A stretch of DNA of 14,087 nt from JBFGJY01 sp041576975 (lineage in GTDB: Bacteria > Pseudomonadota > Gammaproteobacteria > UBA4575): NCBI GenBank assembly GCA_041576975.1, contig JBFGJY010000065.1, positions 1-14,087 on the forward strand, in the 5' to 3' direction. The notes under the pieces were generated by a model. The model did not search any database, was not told the origin of the DNA, and saw only the letters and a list, made by a program, of their open reading frames with translations. A program made the translations under genes and the position numbers. Positions within the stretch are counted from its first letter, which is position 1; every line of letters begins with the position of its first letter. Positions 7,707 through 13,634 of this stretch are shown here, piece by piece.

Positions 7707-8366
7707 ATGGACATTATCAAATATGCAATTTTTACCTTTTTGATGCTCGCTCTATGCATGAGTAATGTGCAAGCAGAGGAAATAAAACAAGCAGAGGAAA
7801 TAAAACAAGCAGAGGAAATAAGATATATCACCGATCAATTTGAGATTGCACTCCAAAAAAGTAAAGACCCAAATAGCCAAGTCATCGCACGAATAAAAAG
7901 TGGTGCACCTGTCGAGGTGCAACAAGCCGCTGGTGTCGATGGTTATGCAAAGATATCCACCTTAGATAACAAGGTAGGATGGGTACTAGAAAGTCTCTTG
8001 ATGACAGAACCCGGTGGACGTCATCAATATCTGGTGACTAAAAAAGAATATGAAAAATTAAAAACTGAGTTTGATTCACAGGTACAGCTACGAACTGAAA
8101 AACTTTCAAAAGAGCTCGGGCAGCTTAAAAGAATTGCAACAAGACCATTGCAACTTCAAGAAGAAAACCAACGTTTAAAAGATACACTTAAACAAGAGCG
8201 TGCTAAATTTGAGGATATCAAACAAGAAAACCTTGAATTCAAATCAATACACAAAGACCGTCGTTGGTTAATAACAGGGGCAGTGATTTCAATTGGCAGT
8301 TTAGTGCTGGGGCTTATTATTACTAGAATACCTTGGCGTAGAAGAAAAAGTTGGGGAGAAATCTAG
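7707..8366 (+). CDS. Exported SH3b-coiled coil-TM protein, YgiM/TIGR04211-like (219 aa)
   Basis: Envelope protein of the SH3-domain type seen in E. coli YgiM. Order: signal peptide 1-23 ending V-Q-A, a QAEEIK repeat stretch 22-39, a bacterial SH3 domain about 40-105 (ending KVGWVLESLL), a long charged coiled coil about 112-183, one transmembrane helix (187-208, WLITGAVISIGSLVLGLIIT) and a basic tail RIPWRRRKSW that should lie in the cytoplasm. This layout is the family's hallmark. I use ATG 7707; a TTG at 7695 in frame would only add MLNI. No good Shine-Dalgarno is seen. Function is unknown; SH3b domains commonly bind cell-wall peptides, but that is inference here. It converges with the BTAD regulator gene. 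Confidence 0.85.
   Translation: MDIIKYAIFTFLMLALCMSNVQAEEIKQAEEIKQAEEIRYITDQFEIALQKSKDPNSQVIARIKSGAPVEVQQAAGVDGYAKISTLDNKVGWVLESLLMTEPGGRHQYLVTKKEYEKLKTEFDSQVQLRTEKLSKELGQLKRIATRPLQLQEENQRLKDTLKQERAKFEDIKQENLEFKSIHKDRRWLITGAVISIGSLVLGLIITRIPWRRRKSWGEI
7770..7823 (+). repeat. Three tandem 18-bp repeats inside the SH3 gene
   Basis: The unit CAAGCAGAGGAAATAAAA occurs at 7770-7787 and 7788-7805, and at 7806-7823 with one A-to-G change. It encodes QAEEIK, QAEEIK, QAEEIR. The near identity implies recent slippage. The first QA is the predicted signal-peptidase site, so each copy recreates the QA/E junction. Confidence 0.95.
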
Positions 8367-8510
8367 AGAACTTATCTTATATACAGGCTAACATGCCGAA
8401 AGACTAATAATATCGGTCAAATGCTAATGTCCACTATGGATCGTTAACGGTCATTCAGTTTCCTATACCCTAAATTTTCCAATTCGTGTTTGGTTACGGC
8501 TACTAGCGGA

Positions 8511-8543
8511 CAATTGCATATGCATAGGTATATGCATGCATTG
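8511..8543. repeat. Imperfect palindrome in the 8367-8630 convergent spacer
   Basis: ATGCATA and TATGCAT form a seven-pair stem around GGTA, and the outer arms (CAAT-TGC / GCATTG) extend it with a small bulge. There is no T-run, so it is not a classical terminator. It lies between the convergent SH3 and BTAD genes. The rest of 8367-8630 shows a short CGTTAACG palindrome and no convincing gene. Confidence 0.45.
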
Positions 8544-8630
8544 AATTAGAGTAACGCAGTAGCAACTACCGAGGATATTTAGAGTACTACTCTTATTGAT
8601 TTCTACAAAATTGTGGATGTTGATAGTGCG

Positions 8631-10280
8631 CTATTTCTTAGACAAAAAGGCTTCAAATGCTGCAAGAAATTGATTCCATGCAGGTTCTTGCTCAAGAATT
8701 AAATGGTTACGCCCTTCTAATGGGACAAATTTTGCATGGGGAATGCCTTGGGCTAATTTACTTGCCCAACTAAACGGTAACACTGCATCATCTTTGCAAT
8801 GCATCACTAAAGTAGGAACCGTGACTTTATGTAGTAAATCTCTAATATCGTATTCCCCATTTGCTTCAAGATGTCGTGCCGCATTTTTAGGCGATGTACT
8901 TACACGTTGCAGTTCATTGAACCATTGCATTTGCTCATAAGTACCATCAGGCATAAACGTAGAAGTAAACATTTGTCGAAATGCGGGATTATCTTGTCCC
9001 CAACCTTGTTCAACTAAGGTTAAAAACGCTTCATATTTTTCAATCCATTCCTTACCCAAATGTTTCCATCCAACTGCCCATCCACCATATATAATCAAGT
9101 GGCTTACACACTCTGGATGGCGCACCGCATACGCTATAGAAACTGCAGCACCTTGCGTAGCTCCATAAAGAGCAAATTTTTTAAAATCACTTGCATTGGC
9201 AACGGTTTCTAGATCTTTTACGAATGCATCCATACTGATCTCATCCACCTCCCAATCGGACAGACCCGTTCCTCTCGCATCATAACGAACAAGTGTGTGG
9301 TCTTTTTCTAGCGCTCGTAGCAAGTGGCGAAATAATGGTGTGTGCCGGTGAAGCTCTAAAGGCGATCTCCAATTACCGGTTTTAACTATCGGTGACCCAG
9401 TTCCTGAAATTGTATAGGCAAGCCGTACCCCATCTTCTGTATAACAATATCGAAGGTCTTGAGGGATGTCGTTAATCTCTTTTCGTTTCTCTGCATCTTG
9501 TAACCGTGGCACAGAGCTCGCGTAGGGTTTTGCGCTCGAAAATAGCGGTTCTTTATGGATAATTTTTTCATAGAGTTCAATAGTTTCGTTTTGTGGTTCT
9601 ATAGAGAGCTCATCCTCAAGTAGTTGTTTGCATTCAATGTATTGTTTTATTGCAGATTCTCTTCTTCCGATAAGCGTGTACAAGTGCATAAGTCTTCTGT
9701 GGGACGCTTCATGTAAAGGGTCGATACTCAAGATTTTTTTTAAAATATTAATCGACTTATCCAAATCCCCTGATGAATTCCAGTATTCTGACAGACTTGT
9801 CATATTTTGAATGGCAAGTTCACTATAATGTTTTCGTTTCTCGCGTATCCATGCCTCAAATTGATCTGCATGGATAGAAAATCCATCTAAGAAAACACCT
9901 CGGTATAAAGCCACGGTATCTTCTGTGGACTTCACATCTTGTCCTTGTTGTTGTTCATCAAAGCGCAACGCATCTACATCGACAGAATTTGCTTGTAAAT
10001 AAATTTCTTCACTCGAGGTTTCGAGCAGGCACTGGTCATTTACGGTTAGCGCTTTGCGAACATTCGCCAGAGTTTGTCGTAAACTGGCACGGGCTTGCTC
10101 TTCGGCGCTGCGCTCCCATAGTAGGTCAGCTAATTTAGATCGAGTTACACGCATATTGGGCGCCATTGCCAGGAAAATTACCAGCGCTTTGGCCTTACGG
10201 GTGGAAAATTCGATCTCCTTCCCCGAAGAGCCCCACTGTATTGCAGCACCACCCAGTAATTTCAGTTTTAAAACGTTCAT
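8631..10280 (-). CDS. BTAD (SARP-type) transcriptional regulator fused to an alpha/beta hydrolase domain (549 aa)
   Basis: Residues 1-100 are an OmpR/SARP-type winged helix (LKLLGG, then EFSTRKAKALVIFLA, RSKLADLLW and ASLRQTLANVRKAL). Residues about 101-245 are the BTAD helical repeats (FLDGF, FEAWIREKR, DPLHEASHRRLMHLY, YIECKQLLEDEL). A linker follows, then an alpha/beta hydrolase about 276-549: ARGTGLSD, nucleophile elbow G373-A-T375-Q-G377, acid D498 (CKDDAVLP) and His526 (GRNH). The nucleophile is Thr rather than Ser, so it may sense a ligand rather than hydrolyse it. Hydrolase halves of this sort are also fused to LuxR-type and cyclase domains in bacteria. No Shine-Dalgarno is clear. The gene is divergent from the repeat-peptide gene across 137 bp containing heptamer repeats. 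Confidence 0.92.
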   Translation of the reverse strand: MNVLKLKLLGGAAIQWGSSGKEIEFSTRKAKALVIFLAMAPNMRVTRSKLADLLWERSAEEQARASLRQTLANVRKALTVNDQCLLETSSEEIYLQANSVDVDALRFDEQQQGQDVKSTEDTVALYRGVFLDGFSIHADQFEAWIREKRKHYSELAIQNMTSLSEYWNSSGDLDKSINILKKILSIDPLHEASHRRLMHLYTLIGRRESAIKQYIECKQLLEDELSIEPQNETIELYEKIIHKEPLFSSAKPYASSVPRLQDAEKRKEINDIPQDLRYCYTEDGVRLAYTISGTGSPIVKTGNWRSPLELHRHTPLFRHLLRALEKDHTLVRYDARGTGLSDWEVDEISMDAFVKDLETVANASDFKKFALYGATQGAAVSIAYAVRHPECVSHLIIYGGWAVGWKHLGKEWIEKYEAFLTLVEQGWGQDNPAFRQMFTSTFMPDGTYEQMQWFNELQRVSTSPKNAARHLEANGEYDIRDLLHKVTVPTLVMHCKDDAVLPFSWASKLAQGIPHAKFVPLEGRNHLILEQEPAWNQFLAAFEAFLSKK

Positions 10281-10302
10281 TTTTAATGTCGTTTATTCAG
10301 CA

Positions 10303-10360
10303 TGATCATATTTTACGTTTTTTTTACGCAAATCTGGCCTTGGTTGATCAATATTTTACG
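10303..10360. promoter_or_regulatory. Phased TTTTACG heptamers, candidate operator of the BTAD regulator
   Basis: TTTTACG occurs at 10311-10317, 10322-10328 and 10354-10360, all in the same orientation. The first two are 11 bp apart (heptamer plus four), the arrangement known for SARP operators; the third is 32 bp on, about three helical turns. TGATCA precedes the first and third copies (10303-10308, 10345-10350). A possible -10, GATACT, lies at 10381-10386 upstream of the peptide gene. Binding is inferred from spacing only. Confidence 0.55.
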
Positions 10361-10417
10361 GCCTTATCACACGTGACCTGGATACTGAAGACATTGAAAA
10401 CTGAAGGAGGTGTAATC

Positions 10418-10678
10418 ATGAAGATAAAAACAGTATTCGTAGCAATATTACTTGGTGCTACACAACTGGGGTGGGCTGCTGTCGTAGACCCCACATGTTT
10501 AGAAACTTTAGAGCCTATTGATTGTGATGTGGTATTTGCCGGTGGTCCGAATACAAAATTCGACTATGTTGCCCAAATGCCTAGCATTCAATACGGCGAA
10601 ATCTTGGCAGGCGGACCCAATACTAAGTTCGACTACGTTGCTCAAATGCCTAGCATACAATACGGCGATATTGTTTGA
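10418..10678 (+). CDS. Small secreted protein with two 23-residue repeats, candidate signal-peptide precursor (86 aa)
   Basis: I do not recognise this protein. Residues 1-20 are a signal peptide (KIK, then VFVAILLGATQLGWA; cleavage near A20/A21). A short segment with Cys27 and Cys36 (CLETLEPIDC) could form a disulfide. Residues 41-63 and 64-86 are tandem copies of AGGPNTKFDYVAQMPSIQYG plus EIL or DIV; the residues just before the first copy are DVVF. The start at 10418 is fixed by GGAGG (10406-10410) seven bases upstream. An in-frame ATG at 10166 would overlap the divergent regulator and lacks such a site. Its position next to a BTAD-hydrolase regulator suggests that it is a target, or a secreted signal or ligand source, of that regulator. 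It carries no modification enzyme or exporter nearby. Confidence 0.8.
   Translation: MKIKTVFVAILLGATQLGWAAVVDPTCLETLEPIDCDVVFAGGPNTKFDYVAQMPSIQYGEILAGGPNTKFDYVAQMPSIQYGDIV
10538..10675 (+). repeat. 69-bp tandem duplication encoding the peptide repeats
   Basis: Copy 1 is 10538-10606 and copy 2 is 10607-10675. Of 23 codons, ten differ synonymously and two differ conservatively (E/D, L/V); the 20-residue core is identical in protein with nine silent changes. Confidence 0.95.
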
Positions 10679-10695
10679 CCATTGCTTGAGATCAT

Positions 10696-10808
10696 GGATG
10701 ACACTAAACAAGGACGTTCTTCAGGGATGAAACCAAACAGGATGTAAATCAAGGAAGGAAATTGAACAAGGATGTTCATCAGGGATGAAACTAGACAGGA
10801 TGTATATC
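10696..10808. repeat. Array of GGATG-centred mini-palindromes behind the peptide gene
   Basis: A 44-bp unit at 10707-10750 is repeated at 10765-10808 with few changes. Within it, GGATG (or GGACG) recurs at 10696, 10712, 10725, 10740, 10770, 10783 and 10798, that is every 13-16 bases or twice that. Several sit in short inverted repeats: GAACA...TGTTC (10764-10777), TCATC...GATGA (10776-10788), ACA...TGT (10795-10803). Reading frames here are closed. It could form a chain of small RNA hairpins or bind a protein. Confidence 0.8.
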
Positions 10809-10857
10809 GTAAACTAATAATTTTTTAATAGGCAGGTTAAGGAATTTATTTAGTTGT

Positions 10858-11064
10858 TTAAGCGATATCAGAATAAGCCAACGAAAGAACATCTTCTCCA
10901 AAATATACTTGTGAAAATAAATTTTGGGGAAGACGCTCTTTTTTCAACTTAATTTTCTCTATCCTTCGTTTTGATTTGTTAGTTTTGCGGTGTACACCGC
11001 CTTTAAACAACAACGGATGATTGTGTAATGGATTGCGTCTGCGCAATTTTGCTTTATTGGTCAT
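10858..11064 (-). CDS. Small, very basic hypothetical protein (68 aa), third gene of the small-ORF operon
   Basis: I do not recognise the family. The first 45 residues are dense in Lys/Arg/His (KAKLRRRNPLHNHPLL, then KTNKSKRRIEKIKLKKER), which suggests nucleic-acid or ribosome binding; the remaining 20 are neutral to acidic. AGGAGG lies about six bases before the ATG, and the preceding gene stops nine bases upstream, so the two are coupled in one transcript. No terminator hairpin follows the stop. The NHPLL segment loosely recalls the DPLF segment of the ribosome-rescue factor ArfA, but the match is too slight to use. Confidence 0.72.
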   Translation of the reverse strand: MTNKAKLRRRNPLHNHPLLFKGGVHRKTNKSKRRIEKIKLKKERLPQNLFSQVYFGEDVLSLAYSDIA

Positions 11065-11073
11065 ACTGCCTCC

Positions 11074-11316
11074 TTATTTATAACATTGATGAGTTACTTT
11101 ACAAAGAGTACCTTGTTGAATTGCTTTACGAATGTATTCCATAAAGAAAATTGTTTTATCTTCGGCCTCTAGCACACCATCTTCGATGTCATTTAAAGGC
11201 ACAGGAAAACTGTAAAGCATCTCACTATAAGGTACGCTCACGGCATAATACGCTACACCTTGTTGGTAGCGTAAAAATTTCGCATTGCTAGCATGCATAA
11301 TATCCTTAGTACTCAT
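11074..11316 (-). CDS. Small hypothetical protein (80 aa), paralogue of the next upstream ORF
   Basis: The sequence carries a pattern shared with the 72-aa product encoded at 11351-11569: (K/R)F(L/M), G-x-(A/L)-(Y/W)-Y, FPVP(L/I), L-x-ED(K/R), then F-x2-YI(R/K). Here these appear as KFLRYQQGVAYYA, SFPVPLND, LEAEDKTIFFMEYIRKA. It is soluble and has no signal peptide. AAGGTG precedes the ATG. From memory, short proteins with FPVP...ED...F..YI occur in P4-like satellite prophages and related islands; this was not checked. Gene gaps are 34 bp upstream and 9 bp downstream. Confidence 0.75.
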   Translation of the reverse strand: MSTKDIMHASNAKFLRYQQGVAYYAVSVPYSEMLYSFPVPLNDIEDGVLEAEDKTIFFMEYIRKAIQQGTLCKVTHQCYK

Positions 11317-11350
11317 ATTTCACCTTAAATAATCTTATTTCAAAACTTAA

Positions 11351-11569
11351 TTAAGCTGCTTTGGCTTTATCCAGTTTTTCGGCATGCGCTTTGATATATG
11401 GATAAAAACGTTTAGCACGGTCTTCATTTAGAAAAACCGACTGACCTGATCCTTTAATTGGAACAGGAAACTTAAAACCACTTTCTGTGCGGTACCATAG
11501 TTTACCTGACAAGAAAAACATGAAGCGCACGCTTTCGTTGTCATTTATGATTTTGTCTAAATTCGTCAT
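11351..11569 (-). CDS. Small hypothetical protein (72 aa), first ORF of the operon, satellite-phage-like
   Basis: Contains RFMFFLSGKLWYRTESG, KFPVPIKG, FLNEDRAKRFYPYIKAHAEKL, aligning with the 80-aa product of the next gene, so the pair arose by an old duplication. It is soluble with no signal peptide. AGGAGG stands about six bases upstream of the ATG. The coding region follows a structured leader with an intrinsic terminator (11637-11859), so its expression would require read-through or a promoter inside 11570-11640. Function is unknown. Confidence 0.78.
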   Translation of the reverse strand: MTNLDKIINDNESVRFMFFLSGKLWYRTESGFKFPVPIKGSGQSVFLNEDRAKRFYPYIKAHAEKLDKAKAA

Positions 11570-11645
11570 TACGCCTCCTATTTAAAAAAGTAAAAATTTC
11601 CTCTAGTTGGGTCAGTTACAGATGCAATAATTATCCTGGGGCAAT

Positions 11646-11680
11646 AAAAAACCCCGGTGCTCACGCAACCGGGGTTTTTG
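11646..11680. terminator. Strong, bidirectional intrinsic terminator
   Basis: ACCCCGGT (11651-11658) pairs with ACCGGGGT (11668-11675) around a nine-base loop, GCTCACGCA. A-runs lie on the left and T-runs on the right, so it works for both strands. On the minus strand it stands between the leader promoter and the small ORFs. Confidence 0.88.
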
Positions 11681-11687
11681 ATGTGTC

Positions 11688-11715
11688 CGGAAGGTGAGCT
11701 TCGACCTTCCGTTTT
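11688..11715. other. Stem-loop next to the terminator, with loop complementarity
   Basis: CGGAAGGT (11688-11695) and ACCTTCCG (11704-11711) form a perfect eight-pair stem, followed by TTTT on the plus strand. GTGAGC at 11694-11699 is the exact complement of GCTCAC in the loop of the neighbouring terminator hairpin (11659-11664). Confidence 0.7.
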
Positions 11716-11730
11716 AATTGGAAAGTCTTG

Positions 11731-11856
11731 CTACGCGGTTTTTTTCACCTGCCCCATAAAATATAAATTAGGGCAATACATCGTGGTAATTGCCCGCATA
11801 AACAGCACGGGTGTTGACCACATTTGTATTCGTATTTGTTGCATAAAATTATTCAT
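11731..11856 (-). CDS. Short leader ORF (41 aa), uncertain
   Basis: An open frame inside the leader begins MNNFMQQIRIQMWSTP and ends NLYFMGQVKKTA. From memory, similar short frames are annotated in P4-like leaders of enterobacteria, which may reflect conservation of the RNA rather than a protein. The predicted start site near 11859 leaves almost no 5' leader, and the AAAGGAG upstream lies between -35 and -10. Translation is therefore doubtful. Confidence 0.25.
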   Translation of the reverse strand: MNNFMQQIRIQMWSTPVLFMRAITTMYCPNLYFMGQVKKTA

Positions 11857-11865
11857 CGGCGGCGC

Positions 11866-11893
11866 ACTATACTCCTTTAAATACTAAATGCAA
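11866..11893 (-). promoter_or_regulatory. Promoter of the leader and small-ORF operon
   Basis: Reading the minus strand, TTGCAT (11888-11893) and TATAGT (11866-11871) are 16 bp apart. The -10 matches five of six consensus bases. Confidence 0.5.
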
Positions 11894-12075
11894 TATTACT
11901 AAAATAGAGCTTATTTACTAAAACGAACCATTTATCTGCATTATTTATTGCTTAAGTAGTAACTAAGTTGGTTATAAATAGTATAGAAATAGCAACGCTC
12001 GTGACTAAAGACATACAAAATTAGAACAAGATTAATAGAATTAGTTCCGGTATTAGTGGGTACATTTGCAGCTTT

Positions 12076-12546
12076 CTATGAATCGCGTATTTTATAGCGA
12101 ATATACTCCAGCATGATCTGATAACCATCTCGAGCCTCTTCACTAGGGAATTGGTCTATAGTTTTCCAGGATATTTCACCGGGACGTGGTAGATTTTGAT
12201 TCAAGGCAGTTAATATGCCCATATTCTCATCAATTCGATCAGCGTCACGACGTATGTCATTAGCCTTTCGATACTTAAGGGTGCATTCAGAAAAGCTATT
12301 TTCATGTACAGTAAAAAGTAGCGAAAATGACTTATTATGTACATCGATAAAGCTAAATTCATATGCTTCACTAAGCGGCGCTCTACCGGTGAATTTTTTA
12401 ATTTCCTCTAGCCTAGATTTAGAAATGCTTTTTTTTATTTGTAGGTAGTTTACATCCTGCCTTATACGATCAAAATAGGCACAATTACTTGTTAGTAGTG
12501 CAATACCAATAATAATGGCAAGTTGGTATGGAGCTTTTGTCTGCAT
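12076..12546 (-). CDS. Hypothetical protein, probable lipoprotein (156 aa)
   Basis: No family recognised. The N-terminus is a hydrophobic export signal (YQLAIIIGIALLTSNC), with C22 as possible lipidation site. The residue before it is Asn, unlike the usual Gly/Ala/Ser, so lipidation is likely but not certain. The mature part is mixed alpha/beta and charged, with one further Cys (SECTLKY) and a C-terminal stretch rich in aromatics and Arg (GYQIMLEYIRYKIRDS). The ATG lacks a clear Shine-Dalgarno; a promoter-like pair sits at 12612-12641. It lies downstream of the M48 gene on the same strand with a 224-bp gap, so it is probably transcribed separately. Confidence 0.72.
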   Translation of the reverse strand: MQTKAPYQLAIIIGIALLTSNCAYFDRIRQDVNYLQIKKSISKSRLEEIKKFTGRAPLSEAYEFSFIDVHNKSFSLLFTVHENSFSECTLKYRKANDIRRDADRIDENMGILTALNQNLPRPGEISWKTIDQFPSEEARDGYQIMLEYIRYKIRDS

Positions 12547-12611
12547 GTAGGCATCCGCATCAATTCGTCAGCGATTTCAATTTAATAAATTATTTTAAAT
12601 ATTCGTTACCT

Positions 12612-12641
12612 TATATACATATACTTTGGCTAGTCTCACAA
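12612..12641 (-). promoter_or_regulatory. Possible promoter of the lipoprotein gene
   Basis: Minus strand TTGTGA (12636-12641) and TATATA (12612-12617) are 18 bp apart, about 66 bases before the ATG. The surrounding spacer 12547-12770 shows nothing else I can support. Confidence 0.35.
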
Positions 12642-12770
12642 CTTCGCTTTTCCCAGTGTAAGACAGGTGTATGCGCCTGAAGGCAGGGTGTACGGTAGAC
12701 AGAACGAATTAACAGATGGATGGACGGTTGATTGCGGCTTAAATAAATAACTCAATGCTAAGTTTAATGT

Positions 12771-13634
12771 TTATTCATACATAGGGGTTTTTAAATAACC
12801 ATGCACAATTTTTGGAAGAGGGTTTTTATTTCCAGGATACAATACCTCTAAATTTGTAAGTGTTTCTATGCGATCATCAGTCGAAGGATGTGTGTTTAAG
12901 AAACTTGGTACGTTAGCGACATCGAGTACTCGATTCTGAATATATTGGAAAAATTCAGCGGCACCAGAGGCATGTCCATAATGTTTAACTAGTAGCTCAC
13001 CTGCAAATATATCTGCAGCAGCTTCTTGTTTACGACTAAAGGCTAAAATACCAATCGATGCGGTTTGTCCAAGAACTTGCTGCGTGAGACTACTGCCATC
13101 AGCACCGACTATGGCAAGTAGAAATAGACCAATTACTAAACCTCTACCTGTGCTGCGCAAAGGATGCCTTTTATAATGATGTGCCATTTCATGTGCAAGT
13201 ACCATGCACAGTCCATTTTCAGATTCAACAGAATCAAATAAACCTTTTGTTACCACAATATGACCACCGGGTGTTGCAAATGCATTGGGCTCATCAGTGT
13301 CTGCCACAGTCACCTTAAACTTATGATTGGAAAAGCCATCACCAGCTAAAATGTGTAACTGGTCCACCAAAGATTGTATATATTGTTGAACGGTTTGAGC
13401 TTCAGCACTATTGTCATTTGGAAATGGCATTAAATATATTTTCTCTTTGTTAAACAAAGATTGCTCGTATTCAACAGGTATAAAACCAACGATATAGTCT
13501 GCTGCAAAACCTAGAATAGCTACTAATATAAGTATTAAGCCAATTGTTCCTGCAGTTAAGACAAAAAAAGCTTTTAAGGGATGTTCCGGAGTGACATTGA
13601 TGCCCTCAGGAGGTTGCACGGGCGTATACTTCAC
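12771..13634 (-). CDS. Membrane-anchored M48-family zinc metalloprotease (287 aa)
   Basis: A gluzincin peptidase of the M48 (HtpX/Ste24-like) family. Residues 22-46 form a transmembrane helix (AFFVLTAGTIGLILILVAILG). The peptidase domain has NAFATPGGHIVVTKGL (from 117), the zinc site H148-E149-M-A-H152, and ExxxD at E204-D208 (QEAAAD), where E204 would be the third zinc ligand. A THPSTDDRIETL segment (249-260) is typical of the family's C-terminal part. A second hydrophobic stretch (165-177) follows the active site, as in other M48 enzymes. The start is GTG at 13632-13634, overlapping the TGA of the upstream YbjQ-like gene in GTGA, which indicates translational coupling. Substrates are probably membrane or periplasmic proteins, by family analogy. 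Confidence 0.92.
   Translation of the reverse strand: MKYTPVQPPEGINVTPEHPLKAFFVLTAGTIGLILILVAILGFAADYIVGFIPVEYEQSLFNKEKIYLMPFPNDNSAEAQTVQQYIQSLVDQLHILAGDGFSNHKFKVTVADTDEPNAFATPGGHIVVTKGLFDSVESENGLCMVLAHEMAHHYKRHPLRSTGRGLVIGLFLLAIVGADGSSLTQQVLGQTASIGILAFSRKQEAAADIFAGELLVKHYGHASGAAEFFQYIQNRVLDVANVPSFLNTHPSTDDRIETLTNLEVLYPGNKNPLPKIVHGYLKTPMYE

Larger units (their letters stand above)
11637..11859 (-). ncRNA. Structured leader or small RNA, satellite-phage immunity-like
   Basis: On the minus strand a promoter (11866-11893) predicts a start near 11859 and a terminator ends at about 11646, giving a transcript of roughly 210 nt. Ordered from 5': a hairpin GGGCAAT/ATTGCCC (11789-11795 with 11771-11777), a hairpin CGGAAGGT/ACCTTCCG (11704-11711 with 11688-11695), then the terminator stem. 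TGGGGCA and TGCCCCA (11750-11756, 11637-11643) can enclose the two 3' hairpins if transcription reads through. A second ATTGCCC near 11639-11645 could compete for the first hairpin's 5' arm. The layout recalls the P4 CI/C4-antisense type leader; that family link is unverified. Confidence 0.5.

Noticed and set aside
10166..10417. Long N-terminal extension of the repeat-peptide gene
   Set aside because: It would run antisense through the regulator's start and the operator; the ATG at 10418 has GGAGG and begins a proper signal peptide.
10696..10808. CRISPR-like array
   Set aside because: Repeat cores are only 5 bases with 13-16 base spacing and two long near copies; no true repeat/spacer pattern and no cas genes.
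11657..11887. Plus-strand ORF of 76 codons across the leader region
   Set aside because: Antisense shadow of a structured noncoding region; begins inside the terminator loop and has no ribosome site.
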